Positions 1 to 8,071 of a stretch of DNA of 15,865 nt are shown in pieces. This stretch comes from Deltaproteobacteria bacterium (GTDB lineage: Bacteria > Myxococcota_A > Polyangia > Polyangiales > Houyiibacteriaceae), in NCBI GenBank assembly GCA_019309605.1, contig JAFDFW010000190.1, positions 1 to 15,865 on the forward strand, read 5' to 3'. The notes under the pieces are model-generated. The model made no database searches. It worked only from the letters and a program-made list of their open reading frames with translations, and was not told the DNA's origin. Made by a program: the position numbers and the translations under genes. Numbering within the stretch: position 1 is the first letter of the stretch; the number at the start of each line of letters is the position of its first letter.

Positions 1-1
1 T

Positions 2-1009
2 TTCTCCCGAGAGATCTGGACCGAGATGGCGGAGCTCGGCTGGCTCGGTCTTCAGATTCCGGAGGAGTACGATGGTCTCGGGCTCGGCTTCTTCGATCTC
101 TGCGTCGTTCTCGAACAAAGTGGTCGCGAGCTGATGCCGGAGCCGTTCGTGTCCACGCTTCTACTCGGCACGCAGACGCTTCTACTCGGCGGCACCGAGG
201 CACAGAAGCAGGCTTTCCTGCCTGCCATCGCGACAGGCGACACACTGGTGACGGTTGGCTACGACGAAGCCGGTTCACACGGAGACGTCTCGAAGGTCGC
301 GACCGTGGCGCGGAGGTCGGCGGATGGCTTCGACCTCAGTGGAGAGAAGCTTCAGGTCCTCGACGGGCATCTCGCGGATCGGATCATCGTCTCGGCGGCG
401 ACGTCTGACCTGGGCTATACCCTCTTCCTCGTCGACCCGGCGCACGCAGGCGTCACGATTACGCGTCAGTCTCGAATCGATGGCCTGAACGCGGCGATCG
501 TGCGGCTTGATGGCGTTTCGGTACAGGATGACGACATCGTCGGCGAGCTCGACGGTGGCGCCACGCTCTTACAGAGGACGTTCGATCGAGCCGCCGTGGG
601 GCTATCGGCGCAGATGCTGGGCGCCTCCGAGCAGGCTTTTGCGGACACCATCGAGTACATCAAGGAGCGCGAGCAATTCGGGGTGCCGATCGGCTCGTTC
701 CAGGCCCTTCAACACCGCGCGGTATCGGTATACACGGAAATCGCGCTGACACGCTCGGTCGTGCTTGCCGCGGCCCGCGCGATCGACGAGGCTCCGGACG
801 ATGTTCCGCGTCTCGCGTCCCTCGCGAAGGCCACCGCGTCCGAGACCTTCATGCACGCCGCCAAGGAAGCGATTCAAATGCACGGCGGCATTGGGGTAAC
901 CGACGAGCACGACATCGGGTTCTATATGAAACGTGCACAAGCGACCTACATGACTTTTGGAAAGCCTTCGCAACACCGGCAGCGCTGGGCGGAGCTTCAC
1001 GGTTACTAG
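2..1009 (+). CDS. acyl-CoA dehydrogenase, 5'-truncated by window edge
   Basis: FAD-dependent dehydrogenation of an acyl-CoA thioester; the substrate cannot be named from sequence. The reading frame is open to the left edge and codons before the first ATG (position 26) still read as family sequence (ending EIWTE, then MAELGWLGLQIPEEYDG), so the true start lies upstream. From that ATG, 327 residues are visible: the N-terminal helical part with LGWLGLQIPEEYDG, the middle beta domain, then the C-terminal helical domain with EREQFGVPIGSFQALQHR near residues 214-231 and MHGGIGVTDEHDIGFYMKRA from about residue 285. These are standard acyl-CoA dehydrogenase signatures. The C-terminus (TFGKPSQHRQRW) has no obvious YEG-type catalytic glutamate as in MCAD, so it resembles the small-subunit-like class (pimeloyl-CoA or steroid side-chain type), which can work with a partner subunit. 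An SDR gene follows 28 nt downstream, suggesting a shared catabolic operon. Confidence 0.9.
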   Translation, partial: FSREIWTEMAELGWLGLQIPEEYDGLGLGFFDLCVVLEQSGRELMPEPFVSTLLLGTQTLLLGGTEAQKQAFLPAIATGDTLVTVGYDEAGSHGDVSKVATVARRSADGFDLSGEKLQVLDGHLADRIIVSAATSDLGYTLFLVDPAHAGVTITRQSRIDGLNAAIVRLDGVSVQDDDIVGELDGGATLLQRTFDRAAVGLSAQMLGASEQAFADTIEYIKEREQFGVPIGSFQALQHRAVSVYTEIALTRSVVLAAARAIDEAPDDVPRLASLAKATASETFMHAAKEAIQMHGGIGVTDEHDIGFYMKRAQATYMTFGKPSQHRQRWAELHGY

Positions 1010-1037
1010 CTACCAACACGAAAGAGCGAGAAATACG

Positions 1038-1790
1038 ATGAAAAGGTTTGAAGGAAAGAACGTTGTGATCACCGGCGCAGCAGCTGGCATCGGCCAGGCC
1101 ACCGCGCAGCGCATTGCCGAGGAGGGTGGCAACGTCGCCCTCATCGACATCAACGCGGAAGGGTTGGCCGGCACGAAGAAGCTCGCCGAGGCTCACGGGG
1201 CCAAGGCGTGGGTCTACGAGTGCAATGTCACCGACGGCGCTCGCGTGAAAGAGGTGATCGATCAAGCGGCCGAAGATATGGGCGGTTTCGACACCCTGTG
1301 TCACTGCGCTGGCATCCTGCGCACCTACCACACCCACGAGATGAGCTTCGAGCAGTGGCATAACATCATTGACATCAACCTCAATGGCACGTTCTACGTG
1401 AACCACGCCGCGCTCCCGCACCTGTTGAAGAATCGCTTCAGCGCACTGGTGAACTGCTCCTCGACATCGGCAATCGGCAGCCATCCATGGATGGCCGCCT
1501 ACGCAGCTTCGAAGGGAGGCGTCATCTCGATGACCCGCGCTCTCTACCAGGAGTACGTCAAGCAAGGCCTCCGCGCGAACTGCGTAGTCCCCGGCGGCAT
1601 CGCCACGGCCCTCCACGGCGACTTCAAGGCCCCCGCCGGCGCCGACATGGAGCTCCTCAAGGGCGCCATGCCCTTCGTGGGCTTCGCCAAGCCCGCCCAC
1701 GCAGCCAGCGTCATCGCCTTCTTAGCCTCGGACGACGCCCGCTACGTAAACGGCACCGAAGTCCGAGCCGACGGCGGCGCTCTCTCCTAG
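1038..1790 (+). CDS. short-chain dehydrogenase/reductase (SDR), classical type
   Basis: A 250-residue NAD(P)-dependent oxidoreductase of the classical SDR family, probably acting on a hydroxyacyl-CoA or similar alcohol in the same pathway as the preceding acyl-CoA dehydrogenase; this is inferred from context. The Rossmann motif TGAAAGIG is at residues 12-19. D37 at the end of strand 2 favours NAD over NADP. N114, S142, Y155 and K159 form the catalytic tetrad (NCSSTSAIG...YAASK). The usual NNAG stabilising motif reads HCAG (residues 89-92), and the C-terminus ends in the typical NGTEVRADGGALS. ATG 1038 is chosen because MKRFEGKNVVITG is the natural N-terminus; the frame is open further upstream but that stretch overlaps the preceding gene. 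Upstream only a weak purine-rich AAGAGCGAG is seen. The TAG stop lies inside an inverted-repeat arm. Confidence 0.9.
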   Translation: MKRFEGKNVVITGAAAGIGQATAQRIAEEGGNVALIDINAEGLAGTKKLAEAHGAKAWVYECNVTDGARVKEVIDQAAEDMGGFDTLCHCAGILRTYHTHEMSFEQWHNIIDINLNGTFYVNHAALPHLLKNRFSALVNCSSTSAIGSHPWMAAYAASKGGVISMTRALYQEYVKQGLRANCVVPGGIATALHGDFKAPAGADMELLKGAMPFVGFAKPAHAASVIAFLASDDARYVNGTEVRADGGALS

Positions 1791-1827
1791 GGGACAGGCT
1801 AGTCGCCCAAAAACGCGTGTCCCCTAG
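1787..1827. repeat. Inverted repeat with GGGGACA/TGTCCCC arms joining two convergent genes
   Basis: CTAGGGGACA (1787-1796) is perfectly complementary to TGTCCCCTAG (1818-1827), with a 21-nt loop holding an A5 run (1809-1813). The TAG stop of the + strand SDR gene (1788-1790) is in the left arm, and the TAG stop of the minus-strand malic enzyme gene (complement of 1824-1826) is in the right arm. No U-tract follows the stem on either strand, so it is not a canonical intrinsic terminator, though it could act as a bidirectional transcript end. The GGGGACA...TGTCCCC ends match those of the larger element at 13392-13576, which suggests a REP-like dispersed repeat family. Confidence 0.75.
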
Positions 1828-3557
1828 TCTAGCTGGCCGCGGACGAAGGGGAGGTAGGTTGGGTGCCAGAGGCGCTCTCGGACGAAGGCTTCGATGTCGT
1901 CCGGGATGTTTTCGCGGCGAGCTACGCCGTCGGCGATGGCTTGTTTGACGACTCTGGTCGCGACCCGAACTGAGGTTTCTTGGAGATCGCCTACCGGTGG
2001 GTAGATGAGGCCACCTTCGACGTATTTCTCGATTGTGTACTCGGCGAGTGCCTGGGATGCCTCGAGAACCATGCCATCGGTGATCGATTTGGCGTCGCTT
2101 AGGATGGAGCCGAAACCGAGTCCTGGGAAGATGAAGGCGTTATTGCCTTGGCCGATCGGGTGGGTCACGCCGCCCATCATAACCGGATCGAACGGGCTAC
2201 CGGTTGCGACGATCGCTTGTCCGTCAGTCCAGCGGAAGATGTCGACGGGCTTCGCCTCTGCGGAGCTCGTCGGATTGGAGAGCGGGAAGATGATCGGCCA
2301 CTTGTGGTTGTCGGCCATCGCGCGAACAGTTTGCTCGTCGAATGCGTCCGGCTGGCCCGAGAGACCGAGGAGCACCGTAGCCTGTGCGTTCCGAATAGTC
2401 TCGACCAGGTCGGGGACGTCACCTTCGAATTCCCAGCCTCGGATGGTTGCGCGCTCGTGCGCGAAGGCTTTCTTGTATTCTTCCATCTCGCGGTCGGCGA
2501 GCAGCAAGCCTCGGGAATCGAGCACGAACACCCGCGCCTGGGCTTCCGCGCGGCTCAGGCCAGCCCGTACTAGGCCTTCGCGAACTGCCCAGGCGACACC
2601 GACCCCACCGGCGCCCGCTCCGTGAATGACGAAGATCTCGTCCTTCAGGCTTTCATTGCGGAGGTGACATGCAGCGAGAATGCCGGCCAAAGCGACAGCG
2701 CCGGTGCCTTGGATGTCGTCGTTGAAGGATGGGCCGCGGTCTCGGTATCGCTCGAGCACCGTGAAGGCGGCCGTCTTCGAGAGGTCCTCCCACTGAATCA
2801 CCGCATCGGGCCAACGCGACCAGACAGCGTCGACGAACTGGTCGAGGAACTTGTAGTAGTCGTCTCCGCGGAGGCGCTTCTGACGAACGCCCAGGTAGTT
2901 GGGATCGTTAATCAGATCCATGCGATCCGTGCCGACGTCGAGCGCCACTGGCATCGTGTGGAATGGGCTGACGCCGCCGCCCACGGTGTAGAGCGCCATC
3001 TTCCCAATGGGAATTGCCAGGCCACCGTACCCCTGGTCGCCGATGCCCAGGATGGCCGACGAGTCCGTCGCGACGATCATACGAACGTCTTCCATCGGGT
3101 AGCATTCGAGGGTCTGATCGGCGCGGTCGATGTTGAGCGGAGAGAAGGAGAGGCCGCGCGGATTCTGGTAGAGCGCGCTGAACTGCTGCACCGCGGCGCC
3201 GACTGTCGGCGTGTAAACGATCGGCAACATTTCGTCGAGATGCTTCTCGAGCAACGCGTAGAAGAGAATCTCCTGACGCTCCTGTACGGCGCGCAGGTAC
3301 TGATACTTGTCGATGTCGGTGGGCGCCTGGACGAAGCCCTCGTACACGCGGTCGATCTGTTGCTCGAGCGTGTTGTACTGCGGAGGAAGGAGGCCTCCCA
3401 GCCGGAGCGCGACCCGCTCTTCATGGCTGAAGGCAGTGCCCTTGTTGGACAGCACCAATCGCAGTAGCGCGATGCCGTCGAGGTAGACCTCCATGTACTT
3501 GCGTCCATGCTCGTCTTCTTTGAGGTCAAACAACCGGCTAACGCGTTTACGGGGCAT
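1824..3557 (-). CDS. maeA: NAD-type malic enzyme (oxaloacetate-decarboxylating)
   Basis: Oxidative decarboxylation of L-malate to pyruvate and CO2 with NAD(P) in the cytoplasm. At 577 residues it has the size of the long MaeA/SfcA class (E. coli about 565), not the shorter malic/PTA type. The malic domain shows YTPTVG with the catalytic Tyr115, the DQGYGGLAIPIGKMALY block with Lys186, divalent metal ligands Glu257-Asp258 (QWEDLS) and Asp281 (FNDDIQGT), followed by the NAD-binding loop HGAGAGGVG near residues 312-320 and a C-terminal SNPTSSAEAKP block. ATG 3557 is supported by a GGAAAGGAA ribosome-binding site 13 nt after the leuB stop, so it is co-transcribed as the last gene of the branched-chain amino acid operon. 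Its job there is plausibly pyruvate supply for IlvB and CimA; that role is inferred. Cofactor choice cannot be fixed from sequence alone. Confidence 0.93.
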   Translation of the reverse strand: MPRKRVSRLFDLKEDEHGRKYMEVYLDGIALLRLVLSNKGTAFSHEERVALRLGGLLPPQYNTLEQQIDRVYEGFVQAPTDIDKYQYLRAVQERQEILFYALLEKHLDEMLPIVYTPTVGAAVQQFSALYQNPRGLSFSPLNIDRADQTLECYPMEDVRMIVATDSSAILGIGDQGYGGLAIPIGKMALYTVGGGVSPFHTMPVALDVGTDRMDLINDPNYLGVRQKRLRGDDYYKFLDQFVDAVWSRWPDAVIQWEDLSKTAAFTVLERYRDRGPSFNDDIQGTGAVALAGILAACHLRNESLKDEIFVIHGAGAGGVGVAWAVREGLVRAGLSRAEAQARVFVLDSRGLLLADREMEEYKKAFAHERATIRGWEFEGDVPDLVETIRNAQATVLLGLSGQPDAFDEQTVRAMADNHKWPIIFPLSNPTSSAEAKPVDIFRWTDGQAIVATGSPFDPVMMGGVTHPIGQGNNAFIFPGLGFGSILSDAKSITDGMVLEASQALAEYTIEKYVEGGLIYPPVGDLQETSVRVATRVVKQAIADGVARRENIPDDIEAFVRERLWHPTYLPFVRGQLD

Positions 3558-3570
3558 GGCGTTCCTTTCC

Positions 3571-4647
3571 TTAGGCGCCTTCGATGGCGGCCACGACTGC
3601 GTCCGTCATCTCTGTCGTGCCGAGCGAACGCTGTCCGCCGCTCAGATCTGCTGTTCGAAGGCCACTGTCCAGGACCTTCTGGACAGCGTCTTCAATTGTC
3701 TTCGCATCCTCGTCGAGGTGGAGGCTGTGTCGCAGGAGCATCGCGGCACTCAGGATCGTGCCTAGTGGGTTCGCGATCCCCTTGCCCGCGATGTCAGGAG
3801 CTGACCCGTGGATCGGCTCGTACACACCGAGCGTGCCTTCACCGAGCGAAGCACTTGGAAGAAGACCGAGCGACCCAGTCAACACGGCGCCTTCGTCAGA
3901 GAGGATGTCGCCAAACATGTTGCCGCTCACGATGACGTCGAACGACGACGGGTCGGTGACGAGTCGCATGGCGGCCGAGTCGACGAGCTGATGGTCGAGT
4001 TTGACATCCGAGTTCTCTTTGCCCACTTCGGTTGCGACCTCGCGCCATACCTGCATGGTTGCAAGCACGTTCGCCTTGTCGATGGAGGTGACGTGTCCGC
4101 CCCGTTTTCGCGCAACTTCAAAGGCCAGTTCGACGATTCGACGAATTTCGCTTTCGTCGTACACCATCGTGTCGAAACCGGTGCGCAGGCCGTTCTTGGT
4201 CTCTTTTCCTTTGGGCTCGCCGAAGTAAATGCCTCCCGTGAGCTCGCGAATGAACACCAAATCCACGCCGCGCAGGCGCTCGGCCCTCAGAGGCGAGGCC
4301 GCTTCGAGGCCACGGAAGAGCTTGACTGGGCGAACGTTTGCAAAGAGCTGTAGCGCCTTCCGCATCCCGAGGAGGCCCTGCTCTGGGCGAACCTTGGCGT
4401 TGGGGTCGTCCCATTTGGGGCCACCCACCGCGCCAAGCAAAACAGCGTCTGCGCTTCGGCAGCCGACGATGGTGTCGTCCGGCAGCGGCACACCCGTCTC
4501 GTCGATCGCGATGCCGCCGATCAGGTGTGTCGAGAATGTAAACGTGTGGCCAGACTTTCTTGCGACAGTTTCGAGCACCTGCCGAGTAGCATCTACGATT
4601 TCGGGTCCGATTCCGTCGCCGGGGAGAAGTGTGATCTTGGCTTTCAT
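3571..4647 (-). CDS. leuB: 3-isopropylmalate dehydrogenase
   Basis: NAD-dependent oxidative decarboxylation of 3-isopropylmalate to 2-oxoisocaproate in leucine synthesis; the enzyme family can also process erythro-3-methylmalate in the citramalate route. The 358-residue length is normal (E. coli 363). Visible motifs: LLPGDGIGPEI at the N-terminus, substrate arginines R96 (LLGMRKAL), R106 (ANVRPV) and R134 (IRELTGGIYFG, with Y141), K191 (DKANVL), metal aspartates D223, D247 and D251 (VSGNMFGDILSDE), and the NAD loop HGSAPDIAGKGIANP (280-294). D285-I286 in that loop is the usual NAD-specific pattern. ATG 4647 has AGGTAA about 7 nt upstream. It sits 56 nt after cimA and 13 nt before maeA in the operon. 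The gene is intact. Confidence 0.96.
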   Translation of the reverse strand: MKAKITLLPGDGIGPEIVDATRQVLETVARKSGHTFTFSTHLIGGIAIDETGVPLPDDTIVGCRSADAVLLGAVGGPKWDDPNAKVRPEQGLLGMRKALQLFANVRPVKLFRGLEAASPLRAERLRGVDLVFIRELTGGIYFGEPKGKETKNGLRTGFDTMVYDESEIRRIVELAFEVARKRGGHVTSIDKANVLATMQVWREVATEVGKENSDVKLDHQLVDSAAMRLVTDPSSFDVIVSGNMFGDILSDEGAVLTGSLGLLPSASLGEGTLGVYEPIHGSAPDIAGKGIANPLGTILSAAMLLRHSLHLDEDAKTIEDAVQKVLDSGLRTADLSGGQRSLGTTEMTDAVVAAIEGA

Positions 4648-4703
4648 GTATCGTTACCTGTGCGGCCGGCCATGATGCACGGCGCGCGTCATGAGGGCAA
4701 TGG

Positions 4704-6208
4704 CTAAGTCCGCGTCAGCCCGTACTCGATGCTGTCGATCAGTGCCTGGAGCGACGCCTCGATGATGTTGCTCGACGCTCCGACGGTGCTCCACGTGCCG
4801 TGGGCCGATTGGCTGTCGATGAGCACTCTCGTCGTCGCACCGGTTCCGCTGCGTCCATCGAGAATGCGAACCTTGTAGTCACTGAGGTGCATGTCGGCGA
4901 CCTCAGGGAAGAATGGCCGGAGCGCCTTTCGAAGCGCGGAGTCGAGCGCGCTCACCGGGCCGTTGCCTGTCCAACGCCAGCCTGGAAGTCGAGCACCTCG
5001 AACGGGGGCTCATAGCCGGTCTGGTGACGGGCCATCAATAGGGCCACCGACGCCTCCGCGGCCTCGTAGGCAAAGCCCTTGGCTTCGAGCTCCTTGATCC
5101 GTTCGAGTACGCGGCTGCCGTGGTCCGAGCTCACTTCGAGACCGAGCTCCTCGGCCTTGCTGAGCACGTTACTGCGCCCAGATAGCTCGCTGACTACTAC
5201 TCGCGACTCGTTGCCGACTAGACTCGGTCGAACGTGTTCATACGACTCCGGATGACGGCGAATGGCCGACACGTGAACACCGCCCTTGTGCGCGAACGCG
5301 CTCCGCCCGACGTACGCCGCATGGTCGTTGGGGCTCAGGTTGGCGATCTCTGCCACGAAATGGGCGAGGTCGTAGAGCTCGCTGAGTCTTCCTTCGGGAA
5401 GGCACTGCAAGCCGAGCTTGAGCTCCAAGTCCGGGATGATCGCGCAGAGGTTAGCGTTGCCGCACCGTTCGCCGTACCCGTTGATCGTTCCCTGCACGTG
5501 CTGCGCGCCTGCGCGAACGGCGGCGACGGAGTTTGCAACGCCACACTCGCCATCGTTGTGGGCGTGGATGCCGAGTCGCGCGTCCGGAAGGGCCTCGTGC
5601 ACCACCTTGACCATCTCCTCGATCTCCCAGGGCATTGAGCCGCCGTTCGTGTCGCAAAGGGCAAGTGTTTCGGCGCCACCGCGCGCCGCGGCTCGCAAGG
5701 TCTCGAGCGCGTACTCTGCGTCGGACTTGTATCCGTCGAAGAAATGCTCCGCGTCGTAGATCACCCGTCGACCGTTCTGACGGAGAAAGGTCACGCTTTC
5801 CTCCACCATTCGCAGGTTTTCTTCGAGGCTCGTGCGCAGCACCTCCGTAACGTGCATGTTCCAGGTCTTGCCGAAGATCGTGCACACCGGCGTCTCCGCG
5901 GCGAGCAAGGTTTGAAGCTGTTTGTCATCTTCCGCGCGAAGCTGCGCGCGGCACGTCGATCCGAACGCCGCGACGGTGGCGCTCTTCCAGTCGATATCCT
6001 TCGCGCGCTCGAAGAACTCTACATCCTTGGGATTGGACCCTGGCCACCCGCCCTCGATGAACGTGACTCCCAGAGAGTCCAGGTGCCCCGCGATTCGCAG
6101 CTTGTCGTCGCAGGACAGACTCATCCCTTCCATCTGCGTGCCATCACGCAGAGTGGTGTCATAGATCTCCACGACGGGGGCCGAGCCGTTAGGTCCGTTG
6201 TTGTTCAT
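4704..6208 (-). pseudogene. cimA: (R)-citramalate synthase, out-of-frame internal deletion
   Basis: Condenses pyruvate and acetyl-CoA to citramalate, the first step of the threonine-independent isoleucine route. The N-terminal fragment (6208 to about 4985) has the DRE-TIM catalytic core: YDTTLRDGTQ (residues 16-25), the CimA-type IEGGWPGSNPKD block, HAHNDGECGVANS and GYGERCGNANL. It then passes FEVLDFQ and hits a TGA at 4952-4954. The C-terminal regulatory part resumes in another frame from about 4979 (WRWTGNGPVSALDSALRKAL) and runs to 4704 with MHLSDYKVRILDG and STVGASSNIIEASLQALIDS. Compared with the family, roughly 25-30 residues of the regulatory-domain start are missing at the junction. 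As written the gene yields a 418-residue protein lacking the regulatory domain, plus a possible 83-residue fragment from ATG 4955. The start overlaps leuD by 20 nt. True mutation versus consensus error is unresolved. Confidence 0.85.
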
Positions 6209-6776
6209 AGCTGCTGATCTGACCGTCGAACGACAGAAGGTACCCGAGCTGGTCGATGCCCTCGAGGAGGCAGTGTTTGGAAAACGTGTCGATGGGAAAG
6301 GTGGCTTCGAGCCCGTCGAGCCCGGTCACCGATTGCGTCGCAAGGTCGATTGCAATCTTCGTCGAACGGTCCGACTGAACCGCATCCATGAGCGCTTGGT
6401 ACACGTCGGCGGTGACCTCGACGGGTAGCAAGCCGTTCTTGAGCGAGTTGCTCTTGAAGATGTCCGCGAAGCCCGTGGAGATGATTGCGCGGAAGCCCCA
6501 GCCAACCAACGCCCAGGGTGCGTGCTCGCGAGACGAGCCGCTACCGAAATTGTTTCCCGCGATGAGGATCTGCGCACCCTGCGAGGCCGCCTCGTTGAGT
6601 ACGAACGCCGGGTTGTCTGAGCCGTCCTTCAAGTAGCGCCAGTCACAGAAGAGGCTGTCGCCGAGGCCGTCCTTATCGGTCACCTTGAGAAAGCGGGCCG
6701 GGATGATCTGATCCGTGTCCACGTTTTCGTCAGGAAGGGGGACCGCATGTGATGTGAGTGTGGTGAATTTCGCCAT
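6189..6776 (-). CDS. leuD: 3-isopropylmalate dehydratase small subunit
   Basis: Swivel-domain subunit of isopropylmalate isomerase; pairs with LeuC to convert 2-isopropylmalate to 3-isopropylmalate, and can serve the analogous citramalate isomerisation. The 195 residues from ATG 6776 match family length (about 200). PLPDENVDTDQIIPARFLK near the N-terminus, CDWRYL, and ILIAGNNFGSGSSREHAPWAL are diagnostic. The frame also has a TTG at 6791 that would overlap the leuC stop as TTGA and add five residues; ATG 6776 is preferred because MAKFTTLTSHAVPLP fits the usual N-terminus. Its end overlaps the cimA start by 20 nt, indicating translational coupling. The gene is intact although its partner leuC is not. 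Confidence 0.94.
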   Translation of the reverse strand: MAKFTTLTSHAVPLPDENVDTDQIIPARFLKVTDKDGLGDSLFCDWRYLKDGSDNPAFVLNEAASQGAQILIAGNNFGSGSSREHAPWALVGWGFRAIISTGFADIFKSNSLKNGLLPVEVTADVYQALMDAVQSDRSTKIAIDLATQSVTGLDGLEATFPIDTFSKHCLLEGIDQLGYLLSFDGQISSYEQQRT

Positions 6777-6787
6777 GACTCTGTCTT

Positions 6788-8063
6788 TCAAGAAAGGAGC
6801 AAGCTCCGCGGGTCGGTGACTTCGCCGGTGATGGCCGCCGCGGCCGCGGTGAGCGGGGATGCGAGGAAGGTGCGGCCGCCTTTGCCCTGTCGTCCCTCGA
6901 AATTTCGGTTCGAAGTGCTAACCGCGTACTGCCCGGGCTCGAGGTTGTCTCCGTTCATGGCGATGCACATCGAGCAACCCGGCTCACGCCATTCGGCGCC
7001 GGCCTCTTTGAAGATTTGGTCGAGCCCTTCGGACTCGGCCTGCTTCTTGATGTCGTGCGAGCCGGGAACGACGAGAGTGCGCACACCGTCCGCGACTTTG
7101 CGTCCGCTGAACACGCCCGCCGCCATGCGTAGGTCTCCGATACGCGAGTTCGTGCATGAGCCGATGAAGACCACGTCGACCTTTTTGCCGAGCAGTGGCT
7201 GCCCCGGCTCGAGGCCCATGTAGGCCATCGCCTTTTCGAACGCGGCTTGCTGCGAGGCATCGTCGAACGACTCTACGGTCGGCATTGGTTCGCCGATCTG
7301 CATGCCCATGCCCGGGTTGGTGCCGTAGGTGATCATTGGCTCGAGCTTGTTGGCGTCGATCACGACGGTCTTATCGAACGTCGCGCCTTCGTCGGTGCAA
7401 AGCTGACGCCAGCGCTCCACCGCTGCGTCCCAATCGGCTCCCTGAGGCACGCGCTCGCGCCCCTTCAGGTACTCGAACGTGGTCGCGTCGGGGGCGATCA
7501 TGCCCGCGCGTGCGCCAGCCTCGATGCTCATGTTGCAGACCGTCATTCGGCCTTCCATGTCGAGGCCGCGGATCGCCGAGCCGGTGAACTCGCTGCGTGG
7601 CCAGCACGTGCTCGACCTCGCTCGTTCCGATGCCGAACGCTAGCGCGCCAAACGCGCCGTGCGTGGACGTATGGCTGTCCCCGCATACAATCGTCTTGCC
7701 GGGCTGCGTGAAGCCACGCTCCGGCCCTATCACATGCACGATCCCGTTGCGGCTGTCGCCAAGCGCGAATAACTCGACGCCGAACTCTTCGCAGTTGGTT
7801 TCTAGCTGTCTGAGCTGCGCCTTCGCCTGGTCATCGATGACCCACAGCGCCTTCGGTAGCGTCGGCGTCGAATGGTCCATCGTCGCGATGGTCTTGTCCG
7901 GACGGCGAACCTTCAGGCCTCGCTCGCGAAGACCAGTGAACGCTTGCGGGGACGTCACCTCGTGAATGAGCTGCAGGTCGATGTAGAGGACTGCCGGCCT
8001 GTCCGGCTCCTGAACGACGACGTGATCGTCCCAAACCTTCTGAAATAGTGTTCTTGGTTCCAT
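6788..8063 (-). pseudogene. leuC: 3-isopropylmalate dehydratase large subunit, out-of-frame internal deletion
   Basis: Large [4Fe-4S] subunit of isopropylmalate isomerase (aconitase family). ATG 8063, 8 nt after leuA, begins MEPRTLFQKVWDDHVV. The first 157 codons show VLYIDLQLIHEVTSPQAF, MDHSTPT, CGDSHTSTHGAFGALAFGIG and end at EVEHVLATQ. At about 7592 the frame shifts: EFTGSAIRGLDMEGRM is read one frame over, followed by TVCNMSIEAGARAGMIAPD, the cluster cysteines in FIGSCTNSR and PGCSMCIAMN, and NRNFEGRQG, to the TGA at 6788. The two parts sum to about 424 residues against about 466 in the family; the missing stretch is the roughly 45 residues between EHVLATQ and the EF of EFTGSAIR, which in homologues includes a GKxGxxGGTG block. 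As written the ORF would end after 230 residues, so the enzyme would be non-functional. Confidence 0.88.
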
Positions 8064-8071
8064 GATGTTCG

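Noticed and set aside
849..1700. 283-codon minus-strand frame opposite the SDR
   Set aside because: Antisense to two well-supported genes; Gly/Ala/Val/Asp-rich with no domain.
7558..7600. Programmed frameshift or a split two-gene leuC
   Set aside because: Conserved residues are missing at the junction, not just displaced in frame, so recoding cannot rebuild the protein. The same holds for cimA and ilvN.
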